DNA of 64,000 bases from Pseudomonadota bacterium. GTDB lineage: Bacteria > Pseudomonadota > Alphaproteobacteria > Rhizobiales > Rhizobiaceae. Within the stretch, counting starts at the first letter, position 1, and each line of letters starts with the position of its first letter. Under the pieces are notes generated by a model, which was not told the DNA's origin, did not search any database, and saw nothing but the letters and a program-made list of their open reading frames with translations. Below, one piece after another: positions 26,248 through 34,527 of this stretch. Location: NCBI GenBank assembly GCA_023451735.1, contig JAEXYH010000069.1:124001-188000 (forward strand), in the 5' to 3' direction. A program made the translations under genes and the position numbers.

Positions 26248-26505
26248 TCAGTGCAGGCTGACCGTCTTCAGATCGTCTTCGGCAGCCTTGAAGAAGGTGC
26301 TGGAGCGATTGTCGGTCAAAAGGATCGGCGTGCCATCGGCGCCGAAAAGTGCCCAGAGATCGAGGCTGGGATCGATATCGGCAGCCTCGGGAAAGCAGCG
26401 GGAGACTTCTTCAGACCGCATCTTGCGAATGTACCCGACTTCGCCGGCGCCGAGATGGGCGAGTTCGGACTGCGACAAATGCGTGTTCGCTTCTTTCAAA
26501 AGCAT
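26248..26505 (-). CDS. DUF1150-family protein
   Basis: This 85-residue protein (LGAGEVGYIRKMRSEEV, then WALFGADGTPILLTDNRS) belongs to the alphaproteobacterial DUF1150 family, which has no known biochemical role but is often encoded next to a small heat shock protein, as here. GGAGG lies 5 bases before the ATG at 26505. It follows hsp20 by 43 bases on the same strand, so it is probably in the same heat-induced transcript. A short GCCGCA/TGCGGC hairpin (26223-26239) lies just beyond its stop. Confidence 0.88.
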   Translation of the reverse strand: MLLKEANTHLSQSELAHLGAGEVGYIRKMRSEEVSRCFPEAADIDPSLDLWALFGADGTPILLTDNRSSTFFKAAEDDLKTVSLH

Positions 26506-26548
26506 TCCAGCCTCCACTTGAGGGCGTCGGCCTTGATGCCGACACGTC

Positions 26549-26977
26549 CTAGTCTGAGACGGAAATGTTAATTTTTCTCACTACGCGCTGCGGTTCAGGG
26601 CGCATGAGGTCGACCGAAAGAAGACCGTTCTTCAACTGGGCGGATGAGACTTCCATTCCATCGGCGAGCACGAAAACCCGCTGGAACTGGCGCGCGGCAA
26701 TGCCTCGGTGGAGATAATCACGCTCCGGCTGCTCGATCTGGCGGCCGCGGATCACGAGCTGGTTTTCTTCGGTCGTGACATCAAGCTCATCCTCGGAAAA
26801 ACCGGCAACCGCCAGCGTGATGCGCAATTTCTCATTGCCGTCGGGGGAGGCCGACCTGATTCGCTCGATATTGTATGGCGGGTAGCCTTCGTTCGCCTTG
26901 GCGAGGCGCTCCAGCGTTTTTTCCATCGCATCGAAGCCCAGAAGCAGGGGGCTTGCGAAGGGTGTCATACGGGTCAT
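26549..26977 (-). CDS. small heat shock protein Hsp20 (IbpA-like)
   Basis: The 142-residue protein has an alpha-crystallin domain at about residues 36-136: YNIERI, LRITLAVAGFSEDELDV, ENQLVIRGRQ, FQRVFVLADGMEVSSAQLKNGLLSVDL. The C-terminal I-x-I anchor appears as INISVSD. Small Hsps hold unfolding proteins for refolding by DnaK and ClpB. The first ATG at 26977 has AAGGA 7 bases upstream, and that site is buried in a hairpin (see the ROSE-like element). DUF1150 follows on the same strand. Confidence 0.95.
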   Translation of the reverse strand: MTRMTPFASPLLLGFDAMEKTLERLAKANEGYPPYNIERIRSASPDGNEKLRITLAVAGFSEDELDVTTEENQLVIRGRQIEQPERDYLHRGIAARQFQRVFVLADGMEVSSAQLKNGLLSVDLMRPEPQRVVRKINISVSD

Positions 26978-27107
26978 CGTTCAGTCCTTGCATCAAGCGA
27001 CTATGCCGGCGCCCCGAAGGCACGCCGGAAGAGCCTTTTATATGGGTTGTCGAGACGACGATCGCAAGCTGCGCTACACGGCAAGGCGAGCGAAAGCTGG
27101 CCTTGCC
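26978..27107 (-). promoter_or_regulatory. ROSE-type RNA thermometer in the hsp20 leader
   Basis: Reading leftwards, the leader can form three hairpins. The first pairs GGCAAGGC with GCCTTGCC (27100-27107 and 27080-27087). The second is a GC-rich stem CCGGCG/CGCCGG at 27006-27028 with a TTCG loop. The last pairs AGTC-G-CTTG with CAAGGACT around an ATG loop (26983-27002) and buries the Shine-Dalgarno AAGGA. It contains the UYGCU anti-Shine-Dalgarno motif as UCGCU, with one bulged G opposite the ribosome binding site. Stable upstream stems and a weak bulged last stem are the design of ROSE elements, which melt on heating in rhizobial small-Hsp mRNAs. Confidence 0.8.
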
Positions 27108-27166
27108 GTCCTTGACAAACCATACACGGGCCTCCACCAATCCCCAGCGAATTCAGGGGATGAACA

Positions 27167-28108
27167 ATGTCGCCACGTAAGATCATTATCGATACCGATC
27201 CGGGCCAGGACGATGCCGCAGCACTCATGCTGGCCTTCGCGAGCCCGGAAGAACTCGACATACTTGGCCTTTGCGCCGTTGCAGGAAATGTCCCCCTTTC
27301 GTTCACCAGCCGCAATCTGCGTATTGTCTGCGAGCTTTGCGGCAAGGCTGACGCCAAGGTCTATGAGGGCGCATTGAAGCCGCTCAACCGACCGCAGGTG
27401 ACCGCCGAACATGTCCACGGCCGCACCGGAATGGATGGTGCCGAGCTGCCGGAACCGACAATGGCCGCGCAGTCGATGCACGCTGTTGACTTCATCATCG
27501 AGACGCTGCGGAGCGAACCGGCTGGAACGGTCACCATCTGCACGCTCGGGCCGCTGACCAATCTGGCGCTTGCGCTGCAAAAGGCGCCGGATATCGCCAG
27601 CCGTATCCAGGAACTGGTGATGATGGGCGGAGGCTGTTTCGAAGGCGGGAACATCACGCCGGCGGCCGAGTTCAACATCTATGTCGATCCGGAAGCGGCC
27701 AAGATCGTTTTCGACGCCGGCATCCCGACCGTCATCATGCCGCTGGACGTGACCCACCAGCTTCTGACGACCAGGGACCGTGTCCAAAGGATCGCGGCGA
27801 TCGGGACGCGTCCCGCTCAGGTGCTGGTTGAATGGCTGGCCTTTTTCGAGCGCTTCGATATCGAGAAATACGGTTCCGATGGCGGACCGCTGCATGACCC
27901 GAGCGTCATTGCCTATCTTCTGAAGCCGGAACTATTTTCCGGCCGTCTCTGCAATGTCGAGATCGAGGTCGGCTCCGAGCTGACTGTCGGCATGACCGTG
28001 GTCGACTGGTGGCATGTGACCGACCGTCGGCGCAACGCCACCTTCATGCGCAATGTCGATGCGGATGGTTTTTTTGCGCTGTTGACGGAGCGCGTCGGGC
28101 GGCTGTAG
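27167..28108 (+). CDS. inosine/uridine-preferring nucleoside hydrolase
   Basis: The enzyme cleaves ribonucleosides to a free base and ribose. The calcium-binding signature IIIDTDPGQDDAAALMLAF is at the N-terminus, and VMMGGGCFEGGNITPAAEFN is the second conserved block. Near the C-terminus HDPSVIAYLL supplies the catalytic-site His and Asp. Length 313 is normal. GGGGA lies 6 bases before the ATG. A ribokinase gene faces it 44 bp beyond the stop, so the two could together turn nucleosides into ribose 5-phosphate. Confidence 0.94.
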   Translation: MSPRKIIIDTDPGQDDAAALMLAFASPEELDILGLCAVAGNVPLSFTSRNLRIVCELCGKADAKVYEGALKPLNRPQVTAEHVHGRTGMDGAELPEPTMAAQSMHAVDFIIETLRSEPAGTVTICTLGPLTNLALALQKAPDIASRIQELVMMGGGCFEGGNITPAAEFNIYVDPEAAKIVFDAGIPTVIMPLDVTHQLLTTRDRVQRIAAIGTRPAQVLVEWLAFFERFDIEKYGSDGGPLHDPSVIAYLLKPELFSGRLCNVEIEVGSELTVGMTVVDWWHVTDRRRNATFMRNVDADGFFALLTERVGRL

Positions 28109-28152
28109 GCCGCCCCGAATCGGTCTTTACCTGTTGCCGGATCGGTGGAGCG

Positions 28153-29052
28153 TCAGATCGCTTGATCGACGGCTTCGGCCAAGGGTATAGATGGCTGCGC
28201 GCCACGGGCCAGGCAGGCAAGCGATCCGGCCACGGCTGCACGTCGAAGGGCTTGCGAAAAGGCGAGCCCCTGGTCGAGGCTGGCGGCAAGGTAACCGCAG
28301 AATGTGTCGCCGGCCCCTACCGTATCGACCGGCTCGATGGCAAGGCCCTTGGTCGTCAGGATCTCGCCGTCACGAATCGCCACGACACCGTCGCCGCCGA
28401 GCGTGACAACGAATGTCTGGCCACTTTCCGAATGCAGTTTCTTCAGCTCTGCGATCCGCGCTTCGGCGCTTGCGGCAGGTTCGCCGGATACCAGATCGAA
28501 TTCCGTTTCGTTGGCGACGACGATGTCGGCAAAACTGGAGAGCCGGATGGCGTCATCCGTAAACGGTGCGGTATTGAGGATGGTGGTAACGCCCTTTTCC
28601 CGCGCGGCCTTTAGCGCAGCCTCGACAGCGGGAGCGGGAACTTCGAGCTGTAGCATCAGGATATCGCCGCCAGACATCGCATCGACCGTCTTGACGGCTT
28701 CGTCGGCGGTGATCGTGCCGTTGGCGCCGGGAATGACGGCAATCATGTTCTCGCCATTGCCGCCCACCAGTATGAGAGCGGTTCCGGTCGGTTCGCTGGC
28801 CTTGAGTACGCTGGAAAGGTCCGTTCCCGCATCCTTCAGCAGAGCAAGCGCCGGTTCGGCGAATGTATCGCTTCCGACGGCTCCGGCCATTTTCACCGTG
28901 CTGTCGGCGCGACGGGCCGCAAGCGCCTGGTTAGCCCCCTTGCCGCCGGCCGCCGTCGAGAAGCTGGAACCGGGAACTGTTTCCCCCGGTTTCGGCAGCT
29001 CCGCCGTGGTCGCGATGAGATCCATGTTGATGGAGCCAAAAACGGTAATCAT
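28153..29052 (-). CDS. rbsK: ribokinase
   Basis: A PfkB-family sugar kinase: VFGSINMDLIATTAELPKPGETV, then the glycine pair FSTAAGGKGANQALAARR near residues 35-50, and the catalytic PVDTVGAGDTFCGYLAASL near 240-258, with the Asp of GAGD as base. It most resembles ribokinase. Two ATGs compete (29058 and 29052); AGG 7 bases before the second favours 29052. It is convergent with the nucleoside hydrolase gene, which would supply its ribose. No ribose transporter or regulator is present in the window. Confidence 0.9.
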   Translation of the reverse strand: MITVFGSINMDLIATTAELPKPGETVPGSSFSTAAGGKGANQALAARRADSTVKMAGAVGSDTFAEPALALLKDAGTDLSSVLKASEPTGTALILVGGNGENMIAVIPGANGTITADEAVKTVDAMSGGDILMLQLEVPAPAVEAALKAAREKGVTTILNTAPFTDDAIRLSSFADIVVANETEFDLVSGEPAASAEARIAELKKLHSESGQTFVVTLGGDGVVAIRDGEILTTKGLAIEPVDTVGAGDTFCGYLAASLDQGLAFSQALRRAAVAGSLACLARGAQPSIPLAEAVDQAI

Positions 29053-29101
29053 GGTCATGCCTGCTGTTGATAAATTCACGGCGGGACAGTGCCCGAGAGG
29101 A

Positions 29102-30304
29102 TCACTCCTCGTCAACCACCCGAAGGCGCAGAAGGCCTGTACGGCTCTCGACCGATTTTTGAGGCGGAGCCTCTGCCGACGGTTCGGCCACAGCAGGCGC
29201 TTCCAGTTCCAGCGCGGTGATCCGGTTGCCGCGGCGCGTCAGTTTTTCGGTCGAGGTCAGGATCTGTTCGACATCCTTTTCGGCCGCCAGGAAGTGCGAT
29301 TGCAGCTTGCGCGTCCGGTCATCCAGCCGCGCCAGATCTTCCATCAGGAGCCCGACCTCGCCCTGGATCAGATGCGCCTGTTCACGCATCCGCTGGTCCC
29401 TGAGCACCGCCTGAATGACCTGGATAGAAAGGAGCAGCAGCGACGGCGAGACGATCACCACCCGGGAGCGTTGCGCCTTCTGCACTACTGCGTCGAAATG
29501 TTCGTGAATCTCGGCGAAGACCGATTCCGACGGCACGAAGAGGAGCACGGTATCCTGCGTTTCGCCCGCGATCAGGTATTTTTCGGAGACGTCCCTGATA
29601 TGGACCTCCATGTCCCGCCGGAACTGCTGGGCTGCAGCCCGCCGTGCTTCCGGAGAGGTTGCTTCCCGAAATGCTGTCCATGCCTCAAGCGGAAATTTGG
29701 CGTCGATCACCAGCGGCGGCGCGCCGTTCGGCATGCGAATGACGCAGTCCGGGCGGGTGCCGTTGGACAGCGGTGACTGGAAGGAATAGGCGCCGTGCGG
29801 AAGGCCGTCGGCAACGATCGTTTCCATCCGCCCCTGGCCGAAAGCGCCGCGCGTCTGCTTGTTGGAAAGGATCGCCTGCAGGCCAACGACATCCTTGGCC
29901 AGCGTCTGGATATTGTTCTGCGCGGCATCGATGACGGCAAGGCGCTCCTGAAGCTTGCGCAGGTTTTCGTGTGTCGATTTGGTCTGCTCGGTAATCGTCG
30001 AGCCCAATCTGTGGGTCATTCCGTCAAGCCGCTGGTTGACGGCGTGATTGAGTTCCGCCTGGCGGCTGGTGATCGTTTCCGCCATGGCGGCGACGCGGCC
30101 ATGCATTTCGCCCTGCATTCGGACAAGCTCCGCGAGGCGTGCCTCCGCATCCACTGTCCGCTGCGTCATCTCTTCGCGCTGGCTTCCGCCGCGAAGGACA
30201 GCGAAAAGAGCGATCACAACTGCCAGAAGCACTAGGATTGCTCCGATGAGCAGGATTGGCAGCGCCAAATCGGGTGGCAGGACGTCGGCAAGGATCTCTC
30301 TCAT
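29102..30304 (-). CDS. rmuC: DNA recombination protein RmuC homolog
   Basis: An N-terminal membrane segment (LALPILLIGAILVLLAVVIALFAVL) precedes a long coiled coil (about 40-125) and the RmuC nuclease-like domain: GRMETIVADGLPHGAY, then RPDCVIRMPNGAPPLVIDAKFPLEAW, then DTVLLFVPSESVFAEIHEH. RmuC limits rearrangements between inverted repeats. The Asp-(x)n-Asp-x-Lys pattern in RPDC and IDAKFP resembles the PD-(D/E)XK nuclease core. The 400-residue length is usual. It lies 49 bases upstream of rbsK on the same strand and is divergent from def. Confidence 0.94.
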   Translation of the reverse strand: MREILADVLPPDLALPILLIGAILVLLAVVIALFAVLRGGSQREEMTQRTVDAEARLAELVRMQGEMHGRVAAMAETITSRQAELNHAVNQRLDGMTHRLGSTITEQTKSTHENLRKLQERLAVIDAAQNNIQTLAKDVVGLQAILSNKQTRGAFGQGRMETIVADGLPHGAYSFQSPLSNGTRPDCVIRMPNGAPPLVIDAKFPLEAWTAFREATSPEARRAAAQQFRRDMEVHIRDVSEKYLIAGETQDTVLLFVPSESVFAEIHEHFDAVVQKAQRSRVVIVSPSLLLLSIQVIQAVLRDQRMREQAHLIQGEVGLLMEDLARLDDRTRKLQSHFLAAEKDVEQILTSTEKLTRRGNRITALELEAPAVAEPSAEAPPQKSVESRTGLLRLRVVDEE

Positions 30305-30416
30305 GCCGCCACCCTAGCAGATTGCGTTGGCAACGGAAGATCAAAGCGTGAACAAATATCAACAAGCATGATGCATGCCTGTTCCATCTATACAAAAGAT
30401 GCGCTATGGGGGCAAA

Positions 30417-30932
30417 ATGACAATCAAGCCGCTCATTATTCTTCCCGATCCGCTTCTCCGGCAGGTCTCAGTGCCGATCGAAACCGTGAACGCCGAGCTT
30501 CTGAAGCTCGCCGACGACATGCTGGAAACCATGTATGACGCGCCGGGCATCGGCCTTGCCGCGATCCAGATCGGCGTACCGAAGCAGATGCTCGTCATTG
30601 ACGTGTCGCGCGAGGACGAAGAGAAGAACCCGCAGGTCTTCATCAACCCGCAGATCGTCAAGTCGTCGGATGAGCTCTCGGTTTACGAGGAGGGCTGCCT
30701 TTCGATCCCGGACTATTACGCCGAAGTCGAACGGCCGGCCACGATCGGTGTGAAATATGTCGGACGCGACGGCAAGGAACATATGCTCGAAGCCGACGGC
30801 CTGCTCGCCACCTGCCTGCAGCATGAGATCGACCATCTGAACGGCGTGCTTTTCATCGACCATATTTCGCGGCTGAAGCGGGAGATGGTGATCAAGAAGT
30901 TCACCAAGCTTGCCAAAGGCAAGGCTGTCTAG
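30417..30932 (+). CDS. def: peptide deformylase
   Basis: Def removes the formyl group from new proteins. All three family motifs are present in the 171-residue chain: GIGLAAIQIG at 44-53, EEGCLSIP at 91-98 with metal ligand C94, and QHEIDHLNG at 135-143 with ligands H136 and H140 and catalytic E137. The ATG at 30417 gives the family start; upstream in-frame codons add no homology. It heads def-fmt-truA, so the formylation and deformylation genes sit together. Confidence 0.97.
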   Translation: MTIKPLIILPDPLLRQVSVPIETVNAELLKLADDMLETMYDAPGIGLAAIQIGVPKQMLVIDVSREDEEKNPQVFINPQIVKSSDELSVYEEGCLSIPDYYAEVERPATIGVKYVGRDGKEHMLEADGLLATCLQHEIDHLNGVLFIDHISRLKREMVIKKFTKLAKGKAV

Positions 30933-30987
30933 GCTCGGTCTGCCTGGCTGAAAACGGAAGGCGCGTCCGCGAGGCGCGAGAAGTCCC

Positions 30988-31935
30988 ATGTCACTTCGCA
31001 TCATCTTCATGGGCACGCCGGATTTTTCCGTGCCGACATTGCAGAACCTCAAGCAGGCAGGCCACGAGATCGTTGCGGTCTATAGCCAGCCGCCGCGCCC
31101 GGCCGGTCGTCGCGGGCTCGATCTCACCAAGTCGCCTGTGCATCAGGCGGCCGAATTGCTCGGCATCCCGGTTCTCACGCCGCTGAACTTCAAGGCAGAG
31201 GAAGACCGCCAGACGTTCCGTGATTTCAACGCCGACGTCGCAGTCGTCGTGGCCTATGGCCTGCTTCTGCCAGTCGCCATCCTCGAAGGTACGAAGCTCG
31301 GCTGTTACAATGGCCATGCTTCGCTCCTGCCACGCTGGCGTGGAGCTGCCCCCATCCAGCGGGCCATCATGGCCGGTGACGAAAAGACCGGCATGATCGT
31401 GATGAAGATGGAAAAGGGCCTCGATACCGGCCCCATGGCGTTGACCAAGGAAGTCGAGATCACGCAAGCGATGACGGCAGGCGAACTGCATGACAAGCTG
31501 ATGCTCGTCGGCGCGCGCGCCATGGTCGAAGCGATTGAGAAGCTGGAGGTTGGTGACCTGCCGCTGACGCCGCAGCCGGAAGAGGGCGTGCTTTATGCCG
31601 CCAAGATCGACAAGAGCGAAACCCGTATCGATTTCTCCAAGCCGGCGCGCGACGTGCATAACCATATCCGCGGGCTTTCGCCGTTCCCGGGCGCCTGGTT
31701 CGAGGCCGAGATCAACGGCAAGCAGGAGCGCATCAAGGTTCTGGCGTCCATGCTCGGGGAGGGCAGCGGGGCCGCTGGCCAGCTCCTTGACGACGCGCTG
31801 ACCGTTGCCTGCGGTGAAGGCGCCGTTCGGCTCACTCGCCTGCAGAAGGCGGGCGGCAAGCCGCTGGATGCGGGTGATTTCCTGCGCGGTACGCATCTGC
31901 CGAAGGGCACCGCACTTCCGCTCGGGTCTGCCTGA
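30988..31935 (+). CDS. fmt: methionyl-tRNA formyltransferase
   Basis: Fmt formylates initiator Met-tRNA with 10-formyl-tetrahydrofolate. The 315-residue protein has MRIIFMGTPDFS-type opening (IIFMGTPDFSVPTLQNL), the catalytic NGHASLLPRWRGAAPIQRAI block near 108-127 (usual form N-I-H) and GLDTGPMALTKEV. The C-terminal tRNA-binding domain starts near 205 with FSKPARDVHNHIRGLSPFPGAW. truA overlaps its stop by one base, so translation is coupled. Confidence 0.97.
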   Translation: MSLRIIFMGTPDFSVPTLQNLKQAGHEIVAVYSQPPRPAGRRGLDLTKSPVHQAAELLGIPVLTPLNFKAEEDRQTFRDFNADVAVVVAYGLLLPVAILEGTKLGCYNGHASLLPRWRGAAPIQRAIMAGDEKTGMIVMKMEKGLDTGPMALTKEVEITQAMTAGELHDKLMLVGARAMVEAIEKLEVGDLPLTPQPEEGVLYAAKIDKSETRIDFSKPARDVHNHIRGLSPFPGAWFEAEINGKQERIKVLASMLGEGSGAAGQLLDDALTVACGEGAVRLTRLQKAGGKPLDAGDFLRGTHLPKGTALPLGSA

Positions 31936-32690
31936 TGCCGCGGTTTCGTATGTCCGTCGAATATGACGGCACGTCCTATGTCGGCTGGCAAAAGCAAGAC
32001 AACGGCCATTCGGTGCAGGCTGCCCTGCAGAATGCAATCCAGTCCCTGACCGGCGAGACCGTCTCGATCCGCGGCGCAGGGCGCACGGACTCGGGCGTCC
32101 ACGCGATGGGGCAGGTCATTCACGCCGATATTTCCCGCGAGTGGAAACCCTTCAAGCTGCGCAATGCGCTCAACGCCCATCTGATGATGGCGAACGAGCG
32201 TGTCTCGGTCATCGACGTGCAGCAGGTCTCCGACGATTTCGACGCCCGCTTTTCGGCGGTGAAGCGGCATTATCTCTACCGCATCATCAATCGGCCGTCG
32301 CCGCTGGCCGTTGAGGCTGGACGTGCATGGTGGGTGCCGAAACCACTTGACCATGAGGCGATGCACGCGGCCGCCCAGATGCTCGTCGGCCATCACGACT
32401 TCACAACCTTCCGCTCGGCCCATTGCCAGGCGAAAAGCCCGGTCCGGACACTGGACCGGCTGGATGTGACGCGGACAGGCGATCTGATCGAAATCCGCGC
32501 CAGCGCCCAGAGCTTTCTGCACAATCAGATTCGCTCCTTCGCCGGCACGCTGAAGCTTGCTGGTGAAGCGAAAATGTCGCCCGATGACGTGCGCCGCGCG
32601 CTCGAAGCGCGTGACCGCAAGGAATGTGGTCCGGTTGCTCCGCCGGAAGGCCTGTATTTTATGAAGGTCGATTATCCCGGCGATACTTGA
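31935..32690 (+). CDS. truA: tRNA pseudouridine38-40 synthase TruA
   Basis: TruA makes pseudouridine at positions 38-40 of the tRNA anticodon arm. The 251-residue enzyme has the catalytic GAGRTDSGVHA block with the nucleophile D52, the strand FDARFSAVKRHYLYRI and FLHNQIRSFAGTL near the C-terminus. Its ATG overlaps the fmt TGA as TGATG. A shortened palindromic repeat begins right at the stop, followed by a convergent membrane-protein gene. Confidence 0.97.
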   Translation: MPRFRMSVEYDGTSYVGWQKQDNGHSVQAALQNAIQSLTGETVSIRGAGRTDSGVHAMGQVIHADISREWKPFKLRNALNAHLMMANERVSVIDVQQVSDDFDARFSAVKRHYLYRIINRPSPLAVEAGRAWWVPKPLDHEAMHAAAQMLVGHHDFTTFRSAHCQAKSPVRTLDRLDVTRTGDLIEIRASAQSFLHNQIRSFAGTLKLAGEAKMSPDDVRRALEARDRKECGPVAPPEGLYFMKVDYPGDT

Positions 32691-32727
32691 AGCAATTCCG
32701 GCAAAGGTGGGAACCGGTTTTGCGTTG
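32691..32727 (+). repeat. RIME-like palindromic intergenic repeat, copy E (shortened)
   Basis: AGCAATTCCGGCAAAGGT, GGGAACCGGTTTTGCG: the left arm and centre are kept but the right arm (GGAATTGCG) is missing. The copy fills the gap between convergent truA and the membrane-protein gene. Confidence 0.8.
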
Positions 32728-32733
32728 ACTACA

Positions 32734-33330
32734 TCAGTAGGGCGAGACGCCGAGATAGGATTGCAGCAGGTCGGCAATGATGAGACCTGGCACCAGCAGC
32801 ACAAGCATGGTTGTCGCAACGACAAGCGGCTCTGGTCCGCAAATTTGCCGCACGAAGCGGGAAATGGCGAAGATCGTCGCGATCAGCAGGGCAAGCTGCA
32901 CAAGCGCAATCACGCCTGCAGCAAAGGGCACGAGAAACAGAAGCAGCGTCAGCACGGCATAGGCATAGGATATCGGAACCGACAGCCAGTTGGCCGCCAC
33001 CACGATGGCGGTGAAGTTGCGTTCGGTCTTCAGCAGCAGGCACAGAATGCCGAGCAGCACCAGCGGCAGGACCCAGTTGATCCCCTCGATCAGGAAGAGC
33101 CTGAGATAGAAGCCGATACCTGCCTTGGTTCCTTCCGTGCTTGAAGAGAGGAAGGCGAACCTCATTCCGGTCCAGTAGACGAACATCGCCGGCAGGCACC
33201 AGACGAAGGCCCAAAACGACCGCATCATGCCGCGATCGGTCATGTCGAGCCGTTTCAGGCCCTGAGCGTCACCTTTGAAGAGCAGCCAGAGGCCGCTGAC
33301 GTAGAATTTGACTTCAGGAAATGGAGGCAT
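32734..33330 (-). CDS. integral membrane protein of unknown function
   Basis: The 198-residue protein has a soluble start (PEVKFYVSGLWLLFKGDAQG) and then five or so membrane helices: SFWAFVWCLPAMFVYWTGM, FLIEGINWVLPLVLLGILCLLL, AVLTLLLFLVPFAAGV, VQLALLIATIFAISRF and TTMLVLLVPGLIIADLL. I do not recognise a named family. Its start overlaps the dapE stop by 17 bases on the same strand, so it is probably translated from the dapD-dapE transcript. That linkage is seen in related genomes as far as I recall but gives no function. Confidence 0.8.
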   Translation of the reverse strand: MPPFPEVKFYVSGLWLLFKGDAQGLKRLDMTDRGMMRSFWAFVWCLPAMFVYWTGMRFAFLSSSTEGTKAGIGFYLRLFLIEGINWVLPLVLLGILCLLLKTERNFTAIVVAANWLSVPISYAYAVLTLLLFLVPFAAGVIALVQLALLIATIFAISRFVRQICGPEPLVVATTMLVLLVPGLIIADLLQSYLGVSPY

Positions 33331-34510
33331 CGCCGAACCAGCGGGTGAGGAAGGTTCCGTAGATCTGGGTCAGCGTCTCGAGATCGGCAAGGGCGACGCG
33401 TTCGTCCACCATATGCATGGTCTGTCCGACAAGGCCAAATTCCACGACCGGGCAATAGTCCTTGATGAACCGCGCATCTGATGTGCCGCCGGTTGTCGAC
33501 AGCGTCGGCTGCTTGCCGGTCACGGTTTCGACGGCAGCCGAAAGTGAGCCGATCAGCGCATTGTTGCGGGTCAGGAACACATGGCTCGGGCGCTCGGCCC
33601 AGATGATTTCGTATCTGGTCGGCTGGCGATCCGGGCGCAACGTCTGGTCGGATGCAGCCTGGTCCAGCCGGCGCAGAATCTCCGCCTTCACCGTATCGGC
33701 GGTCCAGGTGTCGTTGAAGCGGATGTTGAAGGCGAAGCTTGCCTTGGCAGGCACGACATTGGTGGCAGGATTGCCGACATCGACCGTCGTGACTTCCAGA
33801 TTGGAAGCCGGAAATTCGGCCGTCCCACCGTCGAAAGGCGGGTCCATCAGCGCCGAGGCAAGTGGCAGCAGACCTCGCACCGCATTGTCGGCGAGATGCG
33901 GATAGGCCGCATGGCCCTGCACGCCGAAGACCGTGACCTTGCCGGAAACGGAACCGCGGCGGCCGATCTTGATCATGTCGCCGAGCATATCGGGATTGGT
34001 CGGTTCGCCGACAAGGCATGCGTCCCAGCGTTCACCCTTCTCGGCGGCCCATTTCAGCAGTTTTTCCGTGCCGTTGACTGAAGGGCCTTCCTCATCGCCG
34101 GTGATCAGGAAGGAGATCGACCCTTCTGGTGCGCCATGCTTTTCGATATGGCGGGCGACGGCTGCGACAAAGCAGGCGATGCCGCCCTTCATGTCGACCG
34201 CGCCGCGGCCGAACATTTCGCCATCGGCGATCTCGGCACCAAAGGGCGGATGGCTCCACGAGGCCTCGTCACCGACCGGTACGACATCCGTATGACCGGC
34301 AAACATCAGATGAGGTTTGCCGGTTCCGATCCGGGCATAAAGGTTCTCGACATCGGGCAGGCCCGGTTCCGTCGCGATCATCCGCTCGACCTTGAAGCCC
34401 AGCGGGACCAGCATCGCTTCGAGTGCCGAAAGCGCGCCGCCTTCCGCCGGGGTGACGGAAGGGCAACGGATCAGCGTTTGCAGGTTTGCAATCGGATCAG
34501 AAACAGACAT
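33314..34510 (-). CDS. dapE: succinyl-diaminopimelate desuccinylase
   Basis: DapE removes succinate from N-succinyl-LL-diaminopimelate in lysine and peptidoglycan synthesis. The di-zinc peptidase M20 motifs are present: LMFAGHTDVVPVGD (ligand H73, D75), RGAVDMKGGIACFVAA (bridging Asp) and ITGDEEGPSVNGT (catalytic Glu). Two ATGs nine bases apart are possible; the second (34510) has AGGA about 10 bases upstream and matches the usual family start. dapD lies 17 bases upstream on the same strand, so two lysine-pathway steps are co-transcribed. Confidence 0.96.
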   Translation of the reverse strand: MSVSDPIANLQTLIRCPSVTPAEGGALSALEAMLVPLGFKVERMIATEPGLPDVENLYARIGTGKPHLMFAGHTDVVPVGDEASWSHPPFGAEIADGEMFGRGAVDMKGGIACFVAAVARHIEKHGAPEGSISFLITGDEEGPSVNGTEKLLKWAAEKGERWDACLVGEPTNPDMLGDMIKIGRRGSVSGKVTVFGVQGHAAYPHLADNAVRGLLPLASALMDPPFDGGTAEFPASNLEVTTVDVGNPATNVVPAKASFAFNIRFNDTWTADTVKAEILRRLDQAASDQTLRPDRQPTRYEIIWAERPSHVFLTRNNALIGSLSAAVETVTGKQPTLSTTGGTSDARFIKDYCPVVEFGLVGQTMHMVDERVALADLETLTQIYGTFLTRWFGDASIS

Positions 34511-34527
34511 CGAACCCATATCCTGGC

